From NCBI RefSeq assembly GCF_003850565.1, contig NZ_CP027706.1, forward strand, positions 4,092,001 through 4,156,000: a stretch of 64,000 nucleotides of DNA, in the 5' to 3' direction. Below, piece after piece: positions 10,257 through 19,448 of this stretch. Within the stretch, counting starts at the first letter, position 1, and every line of letters begins with the position of its first letter. Below the pieces are notes generated by a model, which saw nothing but the letters and a program-made list of their open reading frames with translations, did no database searches and was not told the origin of the DNA. The stretch comes from Pseudomonas sessilinigenes. Its GTDB lineage: Bacteria; Pseudomonadota; Gammaproteobacteria; Pseudomonadales; Pseudomonadaceae. The translations under genes and the position numbers were made by a program.

Positions 10257-10817
10257 TCACACCTCGTGCAGGCGATCGCGCACTTCCATCAGGGCGTAGC
10301 CCAGCAGGTTGAGCCCGCGCCAGCGATCCGGGCGAGTAGCCATGGCATCGTCAGCGGCCAGGCCGATACCCCAGATGCGGTCCACCGGGCTGGCTTCCAC
10401 GAGGATCTTCTTGCGGGTGCATTGCAGGAAATGGCCCAGCTCCGGGTTCTGGCCGAACTTGGCCAGGTTGCCCTGGACCACGATATCGAAGCGGGCCGCC
10501 TGCCAGCGGGCATCATCGAAGCCACGAACTTCACGGCCCAGGCGCTTGGCATAGGCGGCTGGGCCGGCCTTGAGAATGCGTGCGTGGGTCTCGTGATCGT
10601 CGAACAGCAGCGCCTTGCCAGCCATCATGAAGTGTTCGGCGGTGGGGTAGTGGATGCCCTCGACCTCGAAGCCGGCGGCGAACCACTGGCTGAAGCAGCT
10701 CGAGGAAACGCGCCCGTCGCGGGGCGGCTGGTGGCCCCAGAACATCAGGTAGTCGGGCTTGCGGCCGCGTTGTAGTTGCTCCAGCAAATCCCGGTTGGAG
10801 CGAATCGGTGTGTCCAT
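10257..10817 (-). CDS. NADAR (YbiA/DUF1768) family protein
   Basis: About 186 residues from the ATG giving MDTPIRSNRDLLEQ; in-frame ATGs at 10829 and 10832 are alternatives and no start has a strong ribosome binding site. The domain is recognised from FWGHQP, the TAEHFMMAGKALLF segment, a central QGNLAKFGQNPEL and the C-terminal DRIWGIGLAADD. NADAR enzymes are N-glycosidases on ADP-ribose-type or ribosylamino-type substrates: E. coli YbiA acts on early riboflavin intermediates, others reverse guanine ADP-ribosylation. Nothing nearby says which applies. No DarT-like toxin is adjacent. Confidence 0.88.
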   Translation of the reverse strand: MDTPIRSNRDLLEQLQRGRKPDYLMFWGHQPPRDGRVSSSCFSQWFAAGFEVEGIHYPTAEHFMMAGKALLFDDHETHARILKAGPAAYAKRLGREVRGFDDARWQAARFDIVVQGNLAKFGQNPELGHFLQCTRKKILVEASPVDRIWGIGLAADDAMATRPDRWRGLNLLGYALMEVRDRLHEV

Positions 10818-10950
10818 GCGAAGTCTCATCATTACGTGTGCAGGCCATTCATTGGCCAATCCGGCGCGCATTGTGTATCGGGCGCGAAGGGGATGCCATT
10901 GCCCGCTGGTATGAAGATTGTTAAGCCCCAGGAAGGACGCTGCAGGATCA

Positions 10951-10965
10951 TTACGCTGAGCGTAA
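10951..10965. promoter_or_regulatory. Candidate MdcR operator upstream of mdcA
   Basis: A perfect inverted repeat, TTACGCTGAGCGTAA, lies about 80 bases before mdcA. It contains the T-N11-A signature (TACGCTGAGCGTA) typical of LysR-family binding sites, and a LysR gene (mdcR) closes the cluster. The sequence is seen directly; its assignment to MdcR is inference. Confidence 0.5.
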
Positions 10966-11046
10966 CTATCCAACGCCGGGCTTGATTGATGCCCTCAGGT
11001 TTCACTCCTAAGGTGGCTGCCACGACAGCGAACCTGTGGAGCGAGC

Positions 11047-12723
11047 ATGACAACGACACTATCTCCCGACCCGCGCTGGTCGCGGCGGCGCAGCGAGAAG
11101 CAGCGGCGCCTCGAGCAGGTGCGGGCCATCGCCGATGGCGTGGTGTTGCCGACCGACAAGATCGTCGCGGCGCTGGAAGCCTTGATCCTGCCCGGCGACC
11201 GGGTGGTGCTGGAGGGCAACAACCAGAAGCAGGCGGACTTCCTCTCCCGCTCCCTGGCCAAGGTCGATCCGGCCAGGCTCCACGACCTGCACATGATCAT
11301 GCCCAGCGTCGGCCGCGCCGAGCACCTGGACCTGTTCGAACGCGGCATCGCCCGCAAGCTCGACTTCTCCTTCGCCGGGACCCAGAGCCTGCGCATCAGC
11401 CAGTTGCTCGAAGACGGGTTGCTGGAGATCGGTGCCATCCATACCTATATCGAACTCTATGCCCGGCTGGTGGTGGACCTGAAGCCCAACGTGGTGCTGT
11501 GCGCTGGTTTCATGGCCGACCGCGCCGGCAACATCTACACCGGCCCCAGTACCGAGGACACCCCAGCGCTGGTGGAGCCGGCGGCCTTCAGCGATGGCAT
11601 TGTCATCGTCCAGGTCAACCAGCTGGTGGACGACGTCAGCGAGTTGCCCCGGGTGGATATCCCGGCCTCCTGGGTGGATTTCGTGGTGGTGGCCGACCAG
11701 CCGTTCTACATCGAGCCGCTGTTCACCCGCGATCCCCGGCACATCAAGCCGGTGCACGTGCTGATGGCGATGATGGCGATCCGTGGCATCTACGAGAAGC
11801 ACAACGTGCAATCGCTGAACCACGGCATCGGCTTCAATACCGCAGCCATCGAGCTGATCCTGCCCACCTACGGCGAGTCCCTGGGGCTCAAGGGCAAGAT
11901 CTGCCGCAACTGGACCCTCAATCCCCATCCGACCCTGATCCCGGCCATCGAAAGCGGCTGGGTGGACAGCGTGCACTGCTTCGGCACCGAACTGGGCATG
12001 GAAAACTACATCGCCGCCCGTCCCGATGTGTTCTTCACCGGTCGCGACGGCTCCCTGCGCTCCAACCGGATGTTCTGCCAGCTGGCCGGGCAATACGCGG
12101 TGGACCTGTTCATCGGCGCCACCTTGCAGGTGGATGGCGACGGCCATTCTTCCACCGTGACCCGCGGCCGCCTGGCCGGTTTCGGCGGAGCGCCGAACAT
12201 GGGCCACGATCCCCGCGGCCGGCGCCATGGCACCCCGGCCTGGCTGGACATGCGCCTGGACCAGGGCGCGGCGCCGCAGGCCCTGCTGGAGCGGGGCAAG
12301 AAGCTGGTGGTGCAGATGGTCGAGACCTTCCAGGAGGGCGGCAAACCGACCTTCGTCGACACCCTGGACGCGGTGGACGTGGCGAAGAAAAGCGGCATGC
12401 CCCTGGCGCCGATCATGATCTATGGCGACGACGTCACCCACCTGCTCACCGAAGAAGGCATCGCCTACCTGTACAAGGCCCGTACCCTGGAGGAGCGCCG
12501 GGCGATGATCGCCGCCGTGGCCGGAGTCACCGCCATCGGCCTGCGGCATGACCCCAAGGACACCCAGCGCATGCGCCGCGAGGGCCTGGTCGCCTTGCCC
12601 GAGGACCTGGGCATTCGCCGCACCGACGCCAGCCGCGAGTTGCTGGCGGCCAAGAGCATCGCCGACCTGGTGCAGTGGTCCGGCGGCCTGTATCACCCAC
12701 CTGCCAAGTTCAGGAGCTGGTAA
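11047..12723 (+). CDS. mdcA: Malonate decarboxylase alpha subunit (acetyl-S-ACP:malonate ACP transferase)
   Basis: CoA-transferase-like subunit of 558 residues. It exchanges acetyl for malonyl on the acyl carrier subunit MdcC, starting the malonate decarboxylation cycle in the cytoplasm. Recognisable stretches are the N-terminal [15 protein letters not shown] region and a central [17 protein letters not shown] region. It is the first gene of mdcABCDEGH; its TAA shares one base with the mdcB ATG. The 229-base upstream gap carries the presumed operon promoter and an inverted repeat. Confidence 0.95.
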   Translation: MTTTLSPDPRWSRRRSEKQRRLEQVRAIADGVVLPTDKIVAALEALILPGDRVVLEGNNQKQADFLSRSLAKVDPARLHDLHMIMPSVGRAEHLDLFERGIARKLDFSFAGTQSLRISQLLEDGLLEIGAIHTYIELYARLVVDLKPNVVLCAGFMADRAGNIYTGPSTEDTPALVEPAAFSDGIVIVQVNQLVDDVSELPRVDIPASWVDFVVVADQPFYIEPLFTRDPRHIKPVHVLMAMMAIRGIYEKHNVQSLNHGIGFNTAAIELILPTYGESLGLKGKICRNWTLNPHPTLIPAIESGWVDSVHCFGTELGMENYIAARPDVFFTGRDGSLRSNRMFCQLAGQYAVDLFIGATLQVDGDGHSSTVTRGRLAGFGGAPNMGHDPRGRRHGTPAWLDMRLDQGAAPQALLERGKKLVVQMVETFQEGGKPTFVDTLDAVDVAKKSGMPLAPIMIYGDDVTHLLTEEGIAYLYKARTLEERRAMIAAVAGVTAIGLRHDPKDTQRMRREGLVALPEDLGIRRTDASRELLAAKSIADLVQWSGGLYHPPAKFRSW

Positions 12724-13592
12724 TGCACGCATTCAACCTGCAATCCCGGCCCCTGGGGCTGGCCGAGCGCCTGGCGGACCTGGCGGTGGACGCGCTGATC
12801 GACGAGGCCGACCTCTCGCCCAAGCCGGCCCTGGTGGATCGCCGTGGCAATGGTGCTCACAGTGACTTGCACCTGGGCCTGATGCACGCCTCGGCCCTGA
12901 GCCTGTGGCCGGCCTTCAAGGACATGGCCGAGGCCGCGCAACAACTCGCCCGTATCGACTTGCCGCTGCGCGAAGCCTTGGGGCGCAGCGGTCGCGAAGG
13001 CGAGCGGGCGATGCTGGCCACCACCGGCGGGGTGAACACCCATCGTGGGGCGATCTGGGCCCTGGGCCTGCTGGTGGCCGCCGCTGCCCTGGAGCCCGAC
13101 TCCAGGGCGGCCGGCAGCGTCGCCTGGCGCGCCGCGCGCCTGGCGCTGCTGGAAGACCGGCATGCGCCACGACCCTTGAGCCATGGTGCCCAGGTGGCGC
13201 AGCGCTACGGCGTAGGCGGCGCCCGGGAGGAGGCCCAGCAGGGCTTTCCCGCGGTGCTGCAATGGGGCCTGCCGCAGCTGCGGCGCAGTCGTGCCCGGGG
13301 CCATGGCGAACAGAATGCCCGGCTCGATGCGCTGCTGGCGATCATGACCCGGCTGGCCGACACCTGCGTGCTCTACCGCGCGGGCGAAGCGGGCCTGCGG
13401 GCCATGCAGGATGGCGCCCGGGCGGTGCTGGAGGCCGGTGGCAGCGCCAGCCTGGCCGGACGCCGGCGCCTGCACCAGCTGGACCTGCAACTTCTGACCT
13501 TGAATGCCTCGCCCGGTGGCGCCGCCGACCTGCTGGCCGCCTGCTTGCTGCTCGACCGGATCGAGGCCGCCGCCGACCAGGGAGCGAACTGA
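12723..13592 (+). CDS. mdcB: Triphosphoribosyl-dephospho-CoA synthase MdcB
   Basis: CitG-like enzyme, 289 residues. It makes 2'-(5''-triphosphoribosyl)-3'-dephospho-CoA from ATP and dephospho-CoA, the precursor of the MdcC prosthetic group. The family N-terminal segment with [16 protein letters not shown] and the GNGAHSDL motif is present. I start it at the ATG overlapping the mdcA stop, which gives MHAFNLQSR, rather than at upstream in-frame codons inside mdcA. It overlaps mdcC in a TGATG arrangement. Confidence 0.92.
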   Translation: MHAFNLQSRPLGLAERLADLAVDALIDEADLSPKPALVDRRGNGAHSDLHLGLMHASALSLWPAFKDMAEAAQQLARIDLPLREALGRSGREGERAMLATTGGVNTHRGAIWALGLLVAAAALEPDSRAAGSVAWRAARLALLEDRHAPRPLSHGAQVAQRYGVGGAREEAQQGFPAVLQWGLPQLRRSRARGHGEQNARLDALLAIMTRLADTCVLYRAGEAGLRAMQDGARAVLEAGGSASLAGRRRLHQLDLQLLTLNASPGGAADLLAACLLLDRIEAAADQGAN

Positions 13593-13891
13593 TGGAAACC
13601 TTGTCCTTTGAATTTCCTGCCGGCCCTTCCGGCCGCGGCCGTGCGCTGGTGGGCTGTGTCGGCTCCGGTGACCTGGAAGTACTGCTGGAACCGGCGCCGG
13701 CCGGCACCTTGAAGATCCAGGTCCAGACCTCGGTCAACGGCAGCGCCGCACGCTGGCAGCACTTGTTCCAACGCATGTTCGCCGGGCAGACGCCACCGGC
13801 GCTGCTGATCGACATCCATGACTTCGGCGCCACCCCGGGGGTGGTGCGCCTACGCCTTGAACAGGGCCTGGAGGAAATCGCCCATGACTGA
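13592..13891 (+). CDS. mdcC: Malonate decarboxylase acyl carrier protein (delta subunit)
   Basis: Acyl carrier subunit of 99 residues, beginning [11 protein letters not shown] at the ATG that overlaps the mdcB stop. The prosthetic-group serine is S25 in the context VGSGDLEV, equivalent to the modified serine known from Klebsiella MdcC. The carrier shuttles acetyl and malonyl groups between MdcA and MdcD/MdcE. It overlaps mdcD by 8 bases. Confidence 0.93.
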   Translation: METLSFEFPAGPSGRGRALVGCVGSGDLEVLLEPAPAGTLKIQVQTSVNGSAARWQHLFQRMFAGQTPPALLIDIHDFGATPGVVRLRLEQGLEEIAHD

Positions 13892-14735
13892 CAGCGCACG
13901 CTTGCTCGACCAGCACAGCTTCGTCGAACTGGGGGCCCGGCAGCGGGCCCGGGCGTTGCTGGACGCCGGCACCTTTCGCGAACTGCTTGACCCTTTCCAG
14001 CGCGTCATGTCGCCCTGGCTGCCGCGCCAGGGCGTGGTGCCCCAGGCCGATGATGGGGTGGTGATCGCCAAGGGCAGCATCGCCGGGTTGCCGGTGGTGA
14101 TCGCTGCCATCGAAGGCGCATTCCAGGGCGGCAGCCTTGGCGAGGTGGGCGGGGCGAAGATCGCCGGCGCCCTTGAGCTGGCGGCCGAGGACAACCGCCA
14201 GGGCATCGCCACCCGTGCCGTGCTGCTGCTGGAAACCGGCGGCGTGCGGTTGCAGGAGGCCAACCTGGGGTTGGCGGCGATTGCCGATATCCATGCCGCG
14301 ATCGTCGACCTGCGCCAATACCAGCCGGTGATCGGCGTAGTGGCTGGCAGCGTTGGCTGCTTCGGTGGCATGTCGATCGCCGCCGGCCTGTGCAGCTACC
14401 TGCTGGTGACCCAAGAAGCGCGGCTGGGCCTGAACGGCCCGCAGGTGATCGAGCAGGAAGCCGGGATCGAGGAGTACGACGCCCGCGACCGGCCTTTCAT
14501 CTGGAGCCTGACCGGCGGCGAGCAGCGTTTCGCCAGCGGCCTGGTGGATCGCTATGTGACCGATGACGTGGCGCAGATCCAGGCCCAGGTTCGCGAATTG
14601 CTGGCCCTCGGCCTGCCCGAGCGGCAACGCAGCCATCAGGCCGAACACTATCTGCAATGCCTGGCCCGCCTGGACGCGACGCCGCAAATCGATGCGGCGA
14701 CGGTTCGCGATCTGTATCAAGGAGACCGCTCATGA
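13884..14735 (+). CDS. mdcD: Malonate decarboxylase beta subunit
   Basis: Carboxyltransferase-like subunit of 283 residues, start MTDSARLLDQHSFVEL. With MdcE it decarboxylates malonyl-S-ACP to acetyl-S-ACP and CO2; the biotin-independent enzyme does this without sodium pumping. Crotonase-fold glycine-rich stretches (EGGSLGEVGGAKIAGALE-like region, then GVVAGSVGCFGGMSIAAG) are visible. It overlaps mdcC and shares four bases with the mdcE start. Confidence 0.93.
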   Translation: MTDSARLLDQHSFVELGARQRARALLDAGTFRELLDPFQRVMSPWLPRQGVVPQADDGVVIAKGSIAGLPVVIAAIEGAFQGGSLGEVGGAKIAGALELAAEDNRQGIATRAVLLLETGGVRLQEANLGLAAIADIHAAIVDLRQYQPVIGVVAGSVGCFGGMSIAAGLCSYLLVTQEARLGLNGPQVIEQEAGIEEYDARDRPFIWSLTGGEQRFASGLVDRYVTDDVAQIQAQVRELLALGLPERQRSHQAEHYLQCLARLDATPQIDAATVRDLYQGDRS

Positions 14736-15535
14736 GTGCAAGTTCTTTGCGGGGCCTGAACTGGTTCAACGCCCTGAGGGACGGCGCCGCTTCGGTGGCC
14801 GGCCTGCCGCCGTCGCTGCGGGTGGCCGATGGTGAACTGGCGGGGCAGTCGGCTCGTTTTATCGCTGTGGTGGCCGACCCGGAGAATCGTTTTCCCCGCG
14901 CCCGCCAGGGCGAGGTCGGCCTGCTGGAGGGCTGGGGCCTGGCCAAAGCGGTGGATGAAGTGATCGACGCCGACCGCGATCAGCCCCACAAGCGAGCACT
15001 GATTGCCATTGTCGATGTGCCGAGCCAGGCCTATGGCCGGCGCGAAGAAGCCCTGGGCATCCACCAGGCCCTGGCCGGCGCTGCCGATAGCTACGCCCGG
15101 GCCCGCCTGGCGGGGCATCCGGTGATCGGCTTGCTGGTGGGCAAGGCCATGTCCGGGGCGTTCCTGGCCCACGGCTACCAGGCCAACCGGCTGATCGCCC
15201 TGCGCGACCCGGGTGTGATGGTGCACGCCATGGGCAAGGCCTCGGCGGCGCGGGTCACACTGCGCAGCGTCGAGGAACTGGAAGCCCTGGCTGCCAGCGT
15301 GCCGCCCATGGCCTACGACATCGACAGCTATGCCGGCCTGGGCCTCTTGTGGAAAACCCTACCGGTGGAGTGCATCGAACAGCCGACCCCCCAAGACCTG
15401 GACCTCGTCAGCGGGTGCCTGCTGCAAGCCATTGCCGATGTACGGGCCGGTGGCGTTGGGCTCGAAGGACGCCTGGGGGCGGCGAACCGCGAGGCCTCGA
15501 GCCGGGTCCGCCAACTGCTGCGGGAGCAATGGTGA
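14732..15535 (+). CDS. mdcE: Malonate decarboxylase gamma subunit
   Basis: Second carboxyltransferase-like subunit, 267 residues, start MSSSLRGLNWF-type (MSASSLRGLNWFNAL) behind a good AAGGAGA site. It forms the decarboxylase core with MdcD. The segments VDVPSQAYGRREEALGIHQ and GKAMSGAFLAHGYQAN are typical of the family. It overlaps mdcD by four bases and mdcG by seven, so translation of the unit is coupled. Confidence 0.92.
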   Translation: MSASSLRGLNWFNALRDGAASVAGLPPSLRVADGELAGQSARFIAVVADPENRFPRARQGEVGLLEGWGLAKAVDEVIDADRDQPHKRALIAIVDVPSQAYGRREEALGIHQALAGAADSYARARLAGHPVIGLLVGKAMSGAFLAHGYQANRLIALRDPGVMVHAMGKASAARVTLRSVEELEALAASVPPMAYDIDSYAGLGLLWKTLPVECIEQPTPQDLDLVSGCLLQAIADVRAGGVGLEGRLGAANREASSRVRQLLREQW

Positions 15536-16158
15536 GCGCTTGCTCCCCCTGGCTGCCCCATGACCTGCTGTGGGGCCTGGAGCCCGGACAACTGGCAGCC
15601 GATGCGCCGGAGTGGGCGCGGCAGGTGCTGGAGCAGGGGCAGCCGGTGGTGGTGCGCCGGGCAGTGAGCGCTGCCGGCTCGATCGCCGTGGGGCTGCGTG
15701 GCCCGTCCCGGGAGCAGCGCTACCCGGCGTTGCTGGCGCTGGACGCGGTGCAGCGTGGAGTCTGCCCGGAGGCGTTGCGCCACGTGCCGTCCAGCCGTGC
15801 CTGGCCAGCACTCCAGGCCCTGGGCCAGTTGCGTGGCCCGTTGGATGCCCTGGGGATGGCCTGGGGCGTGGGCGGCAGCGCTGGCTTCGAGCTGGCCAGC
15901 GGAGTTGGTGCATTGCACCAAGGCAGCGACCTGGACCTGATTCTCCGGGTACCTGAGCCGCTGCCTCGGGCCCAGGCCCGGGAGCTGCTGGCACTGCTCG
16001 ATGGCGCCGTGTGCCGGGTCGACCTGCAATTGCAACTGCCGGCCGGGGGCCTGGCCCTGCGTGAGTGGGCCGGGAGCGCCTCGCGGGTATTGCTCAAGAG
16101 CGCCAGCGGAGCGCGGTTGGTACGCGATCCCTGGTGCCCTGGGGAGTTGGCGGCATGA
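15529..16158 (+). CDS. mdcG: Phosphoribosyl-dephospho-CoA transferase MdcG
   Basis: Nucleotidyltransferase of 209 residues that attaches the dephospho-CoA-derived prosthetic group to S25 of MdcC. The family nucleotidyltransferase signature is visible as WGVGGSAGFELASG, followed by HQGSDLDLILR, in which the two aspartates should bind metal. The start ATG overlaps the end of mdcE. A GTG three bases on (VSACSPW) is an alternative start. Confidence 0.9.
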   Translation: MVSACSPWLPHDLLWGLEPGQLAADAPEWARQVLEQGQPVVVRRAVSAAGSIAVGLRGPSREQRYPALLALDAVQRGVCPEALRHVPSSRAWPALQALGQLRGPLDALGMAWGVGGSAGFELASGVGALHQGSDLDLILRVPEPLPRAQARELLALLDGAVCRVDLQLQLPAGGLALREWAGSASRVLLKSASGARLVRDPWCPGELAA

Positions 16159-17090
16159 GCAGCTTGCTGGTGTTCCCGGGCCAGGGGGCGCAGCAGCCGG
16201 GGATGCTCCGGCGGCTGCCCGAGCGGCCGGAGGTCACGGCCTGCCTGCGCGAGGCCAGTGATGTGCTGGGGCAGGACGCACTGGCCCTGGATTCGCCCCA
16301 GGCCCTGGCCGGGACCCGGGCGGTGCAGCTGTGCCTGCTGATTGCCGGGGTGGCCTGTGCCCGGACCCTGCTGCACGCGGATTGTCCGGTGGACTACGTA
16401 GCGGGCCTGTCCATCGGCGCCTATCCGGCGGCGGTGGTGGCCGGGGCCCTGGATTTCGCCGATGCCCTGCGCCTGGTGAGTTTGCGCGGGGAGCTGATGC
16501 AGCAGGCTTATCCACAGGGCTACGGCATGACCGCGCTGATGGGCCTGGACCTGGGCACGGTGGAGGCGTTGCTGGCCCGGGTCCATGGCCCCGAATCGCC
16601 GGTGTACCTGGCCAATATCAACGCCGACACCCAGGTGGTGATCGCCGGCAGCGAGGCGGCGATGCAGGTCGTGGCCGAACTGGCCCGTGCCCGTGGCGCC
16701 GGGGTGGCCAGGCGCCTGGCGGTCAGCGTGCCGTCCCATTGCCCGTTACTGGAGCAGCCGGCCCAACGTCTGGCCGAGGCGTTCGCCAGGGTACCGATGG
16801 GGCCGCCCCGGCTGGGGTACCTGAGCGGTAGCCGCGCGCGGCCGTTGCGCACGGTGGAGCAATTGCGCGACGACCTGGCGTTCAACATGTGCCGGCTGGT
16901 GGATTGGCGCGGCACCGTGCAGGGCGCCTATGAGCGCGGCGTACGGTTGCAGATCGAACTGCCGCCCGGGGCGGTGCTCAGCGGCTTGGCGCGCCGGGTG
17001 TTCGAGCAGGGTTCGGTGATCGCCTTCGATGGCGCCCGCCCGGACACCTTGCAGGCGCTATTGCGCGAGGAGGGCCGCCGCGACCGATAG
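16155..17090 (+). CDS. mdcH: Malonyl-CoA:ACP transacylase, malonate decarboxylase epsilon subunit
   Basis: FabD-like acyltransferase, 311 residues. It loads a malonyl group onto MdcC to prime the complex. It opens with FPGQGAQQPGM, and the nucleophile is S86 in GLSIGAYPAA; this GLSIG elbow is the MdcH variant of GHSxG. A histidine near SVPSHCPLL is the likely second catalytic residue. It overlaps mdcG by four bases. A 67-base gap then leads to madL. Confidence 0.93.
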   Translation: MSSLLVFPGQGAQQPGMLRRLPERPEVTACLREASDVLGQDALALDSPQALAGTRAVQLCLLIAGVACARTLLHADCPVDYVAGLSIGAYPAAVVAGALDFADALRLVSLRGELMQQAYPQGYGMTALMGLDLGTVEALLARVHGPESPVYLANINADTQVVIAGSEAAMQVVAELARARGAGVARRLAVSVPSHCPLLEQPAQRLAEAFARVPMGPPRLGYLSGSRARPLRTVEQLRDDLAFNMCRLVDWRGTVQGAYERGVRLQIELPPGAVLSGLARRVFEQGSVIAFDGARPDTLQALLREEGRRDR

Positions 17091-17157
17091 AACCGCGACC
17101 CAGGCTGGCGAAGCACAAGAACAACAACTTCGACGATGCACTGCGAGGACAACGACA

Positions 17158-17565
17158 ATGATTATCTATGGTGTGGCATTGCTGGCGATCTGCACGCTGG
17201 CGGGAGTGATTATCGGCGACATGCTCGGCGTGTTGCTGGGGGTGAAATCCAACGTCGGCGGGGTCGGCATCGCCATGATCCTGCTGATTTGCGCGCGCTT
17301 GTGGATGCAGCGCCATGGCGGCATGACCAAGGACTGTGAGATGGGCGTCGGTTTCTGGGGCGCCCTGTACATCCCGGTGGTGGTGGCCATGGCTGCCCAG
17401 CAGAACGTGGTCACCGCGCTGCATGGCGGACCGGTGGCGGTGCTGGCGGCCATCGGCTCGGTGCTGGTGTGCGGCTGCACCATCGCCCTGATCAGCCGGA
17501 CCCACAAGGGCGATCCGCTACCGCAGGAGCCGGGCATCGAAGCCGCACCGGCGGGAGGGCGCTGA
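17158..17565 (+). CDS. madL: Malonate transporter subunit MadL
   Basis: Small integral membrane protein, 135 residues with about four hydrophobic segments, starting MIIYGVALLAICTLAGV. MadL and MadM together form a sodium-coupled malonate importer in Malonomonas. The position right after mdcH supports malonate uptake as its job. Upstream in-frame codons inside the mdcH tail were rejected. It ends one base before madM. Confidence 0.9.
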   Translation: MIIYGVALLAICTLAGVIIGDMLGVLLGVKSNVGGVGIAMILLICARLWMQRHGGMTKDCEMGVGFWGALYIPVVVAMAAQQNVVTALHGGPVAVLAAIGSVLVCGCTIALISRTHKGDPLPQEPGIEAAPAGGR

Positions 17566-17566
17566 G

Positions 17567-18331
17567 ATGTGGGACTTGATCGAGAAAGGCTTGGAGCACA
17601 ATGGCCTGGTCACCGCCTTCGCCTTCGTTGGCGTGATCATGTGGGTCTCGGTGCTGCTGTCCCGGCACCTGACTTTCGGTCGCGTGCATGGATCGGCGAT
17701 CGCCATCGTCATAGGCCTGGCCCTGGCCTGGGTCGGCGGCACCCTGACCGGCGGCCAGAAAGGCCTGGCGGACCTGGCGCTGTTTTCCGGCATCGGCCTG
17801 ATGGGCGGCGCCATGCTGCGGGATTTCGCCATCGTCGCCACGGCTTTCGAAGTCCAGGCCACCGAAGCCCGCAAGGCCGGGTTGATCGGCGCCGTGGCGC
17901 TGCTGCTGGGTACGGTGCTGCCGTTCATCGTCGGGGCGAGCATCGCCTGGAGCTTTGGCTATCGCGATGCGGTGAGCATGACCACCATCGGTGCTGGTGC
18001 CGTGACCTACATCGTTGGCCCGGTGACCGGCGCAGCCATCGGCGCCAGCTCCGATGTGGTGGCGCTGTCGATCGCCACCGGCCTGATCAAGGCGATCCTG
18101 GTGATGGTGGGCACGCCCATGGCGGCCCGCTGGATGGGCCTGGACAACCCGCGTTCGGCCATGGTGTTCGGTGGCTTGGCCGGGACCGTCAGCGGGGTCA
18201 CCGCCGGGCTTGCGGCGACCGATCGGCGCCTGGTGCCTTACGGTGCGCTGACGGCGACCTTCCATACTGGATTGGGGTGCCTGCTGGGGCCGTCGTTGCT
18301 GTTTTTCATCGTGCGCGGGCTGGTGGGCTGA
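17567..18331 (+). CDS. madM: Malonate transporter subunit MadM
   Basis: Polytopic membrane protein of 254 residues, the larger subunit of the MadLM malonate carrier. Several hydrophobic helices are visible, with glycine-rich segments such as GIGLMGGAMLRDFAIV and GAGAVTYIVGPVTGAAIG. It ends the rightward malonate operon and faces mdcR tail to tail across a 55-base gap holding an inverted repeat. Confidence 0.9.
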   Translation: MWDLIEKGLEHNGLVTAFAFVGVIMWVSVLLSRHLTFGRVHGSAIAIVIGLALAWVGGTLTGGQKGLADLALFSGIGLMGGAMLRDFAIVATAFEVQATEARKAGLIGAVALLLGTVLPFIVGASIAWSFGYRDAVSMTTIGAGAVTYIVGPVTGAAIGASSDVVALSIATGLIKAILVMVGTPMAARWMGLDNPRSAMVFGGLAGTVSGVTAGLAATDRRLVPYGALTATFHTGLGCLLGPSLLFFIVRGLVG

Positions 18332-18345
18332 TCCGACCTGAGGTC

Positions 18346-18380
18346 ATCGCGGGCAAGCTGGATCTCCGCTTGCCCGCGAT
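18346..18380. terminator. REP-like hairpin between madM and mdcR
   Basis: A perfect 13-base inverted repeat (ATCGCGGGCAAGC with its complement GCTTGCCCGCGAT, 9-base loop) lies between two convergent genes. The arm resembles the Pseudomonas REP core. It lacks a clear U run, so it could act as a bidirectional terminator or transcript-stabilising hairpin. Confidence 0.55.
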
Positions 18381-18386
18381 TGCGTC

Positions 18387-19298
18387 TTATGACCCCCGCG
18401 AATACATCCGGCATTCGGCCAGCAGCGCCAGCAGGTTCGGGTCGCGCTCCTTGGCCTTGAGGAACACCACGCCGATATGCTGTTGCAGGCGATAGCGTGC
18501 CTGCAGCGGTATCAGCTTCACGCGGTTCTCGTAGACTGCGGCGATCCTGCCCGGCAGCAGCGCATAACCCACCCCCGAGCTGACCATGCTCAGCAGGGTG
18601 AAGATATCGTTGACCTGCATCGCCACCTTCGGCTCGAACCCCGCTTGCTTGAACACCCGCACGCCGTCCTGGTGGGTGGCGAAACCCTGGGTCAGGGTGA
18701 TGAACGTGGCGTCGCGCACAGCCGCCAGGTCCACTTCGCGCTCTTGGGCGAAGGGCGAGTCGGCCGGGGTGGCGAGGAAGATATCGTCGGAGAACAACGG
18801 CAGCTGTTCGCAGTCCGGATCGCTGACGCTGTCGTCCAGGGACACCAGGATCGCATCCACTTCCATGTTCTTGAGCTTGTACAACAGGTCGATGTTGGAG
18901 CCCAGGATCAGGTCGATATTCAGCTCGCTGCGCCGCAGCTTCAGGCCCATGATCAGTTGCGGCACGGTTTTCACGGTCAGGGAGTAAAGCGCGCCGAGCT
19001 TGAAACGTTCTGCCGAGAAGCCAGCGGCTTCCCGGGTCAGGCGCACGCTCTCGACCACGTCCTGCACCAGCTTCTGCGCCCGCTCTTCCAGCACGTAGGC
19101 GCTTTCCAGCGGAGTCAGGTTGCGTCCTTCGTGCTTGAACAGCGGGCAGCGCAGGGCGTTTTCCAGGGAATGGATGGCCCGGTGCACGCTGACATTGCTG
19201 GTCTGCAGTTCGCTGGCGGCGCGAGCCAGGTTGCCGGTGCGCATGAAAGCCAGAAACACTTCGAGCTTCTTGAGGGTCAACTCTTCGTCGATGAGCAT
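18387..19298 (-). CDS. mdcR: LysR-family regulator of malonate utilisation MdcR
   Basis: LysR-type regulator of 303 residues. The N-terminal winged helix-turn-helix reads LKKLEVFLAFMRTGNLARAASELQTSNVSVHRAIHSLE, shown here in parts: LEVFLAFMRTGNLARAA and NVSVHRAIHSLE. The rest is the effector-binding domain. Its place at the end of the mdc-mad cluster supports activation of that operon by malonate or a derivative, as for MdcR in Klebsiella. It is divergent from the downstream TrhA-like gene. Confidence 0.9.
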   Translation of the reverse strand: MLIDEELTLKKLEVFLAFMRTGNLARAASELQTSNVSVHRAIHSLENALRCPLFKHEGRNLTPLESAYVLEERAQKLVQDVVESVRLTREAAGFSAERFKLGALYSLTVKTVPQLIMGLKLRRSELNIDLILGSNIDLLYKLKNMEVDAILVSLDDSVSDPDCEQLPLFSDDIFLATPADSPFAQEREVDLAAVRDATFITLTQGFATHQDGVRVFKQAGFEPKVAMQVNDIFTLLSMVSSGVGYALLPGRIAAVYENRVKLIPLQARYRLQQHIGVVFLKAKERDPNLLALLAECRMYSRGS

Positions 19299-19448
19299 GG
19301 TCCGGACTCTGTTGGCGAGGAAGTGATGATGCCCGATGAGTCAGAATGTGGCCGCTGGTTTTTTTACAGCGCTGCCCCAATGGACATATAGCGTGTTCAA
19401 GCTGCAGGCCGAGCCTGCGTACTTTTATGTTTTCAGGGTGAGTGACCG

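Noticed and set aside
10257..10817. NADAR as half of a toxin-antitoxin pair
   Set aside because: No DarT-like or other toxin ORF is adjacent; the flanks are chpC and the mdc operon.
11059..12732. 557-codon open frame antisense to mdcA
   Set aside because: Its His/Gln/Gly-rich composition is typical of a reverse-strand shadow; mdcA fits the operon and the family.
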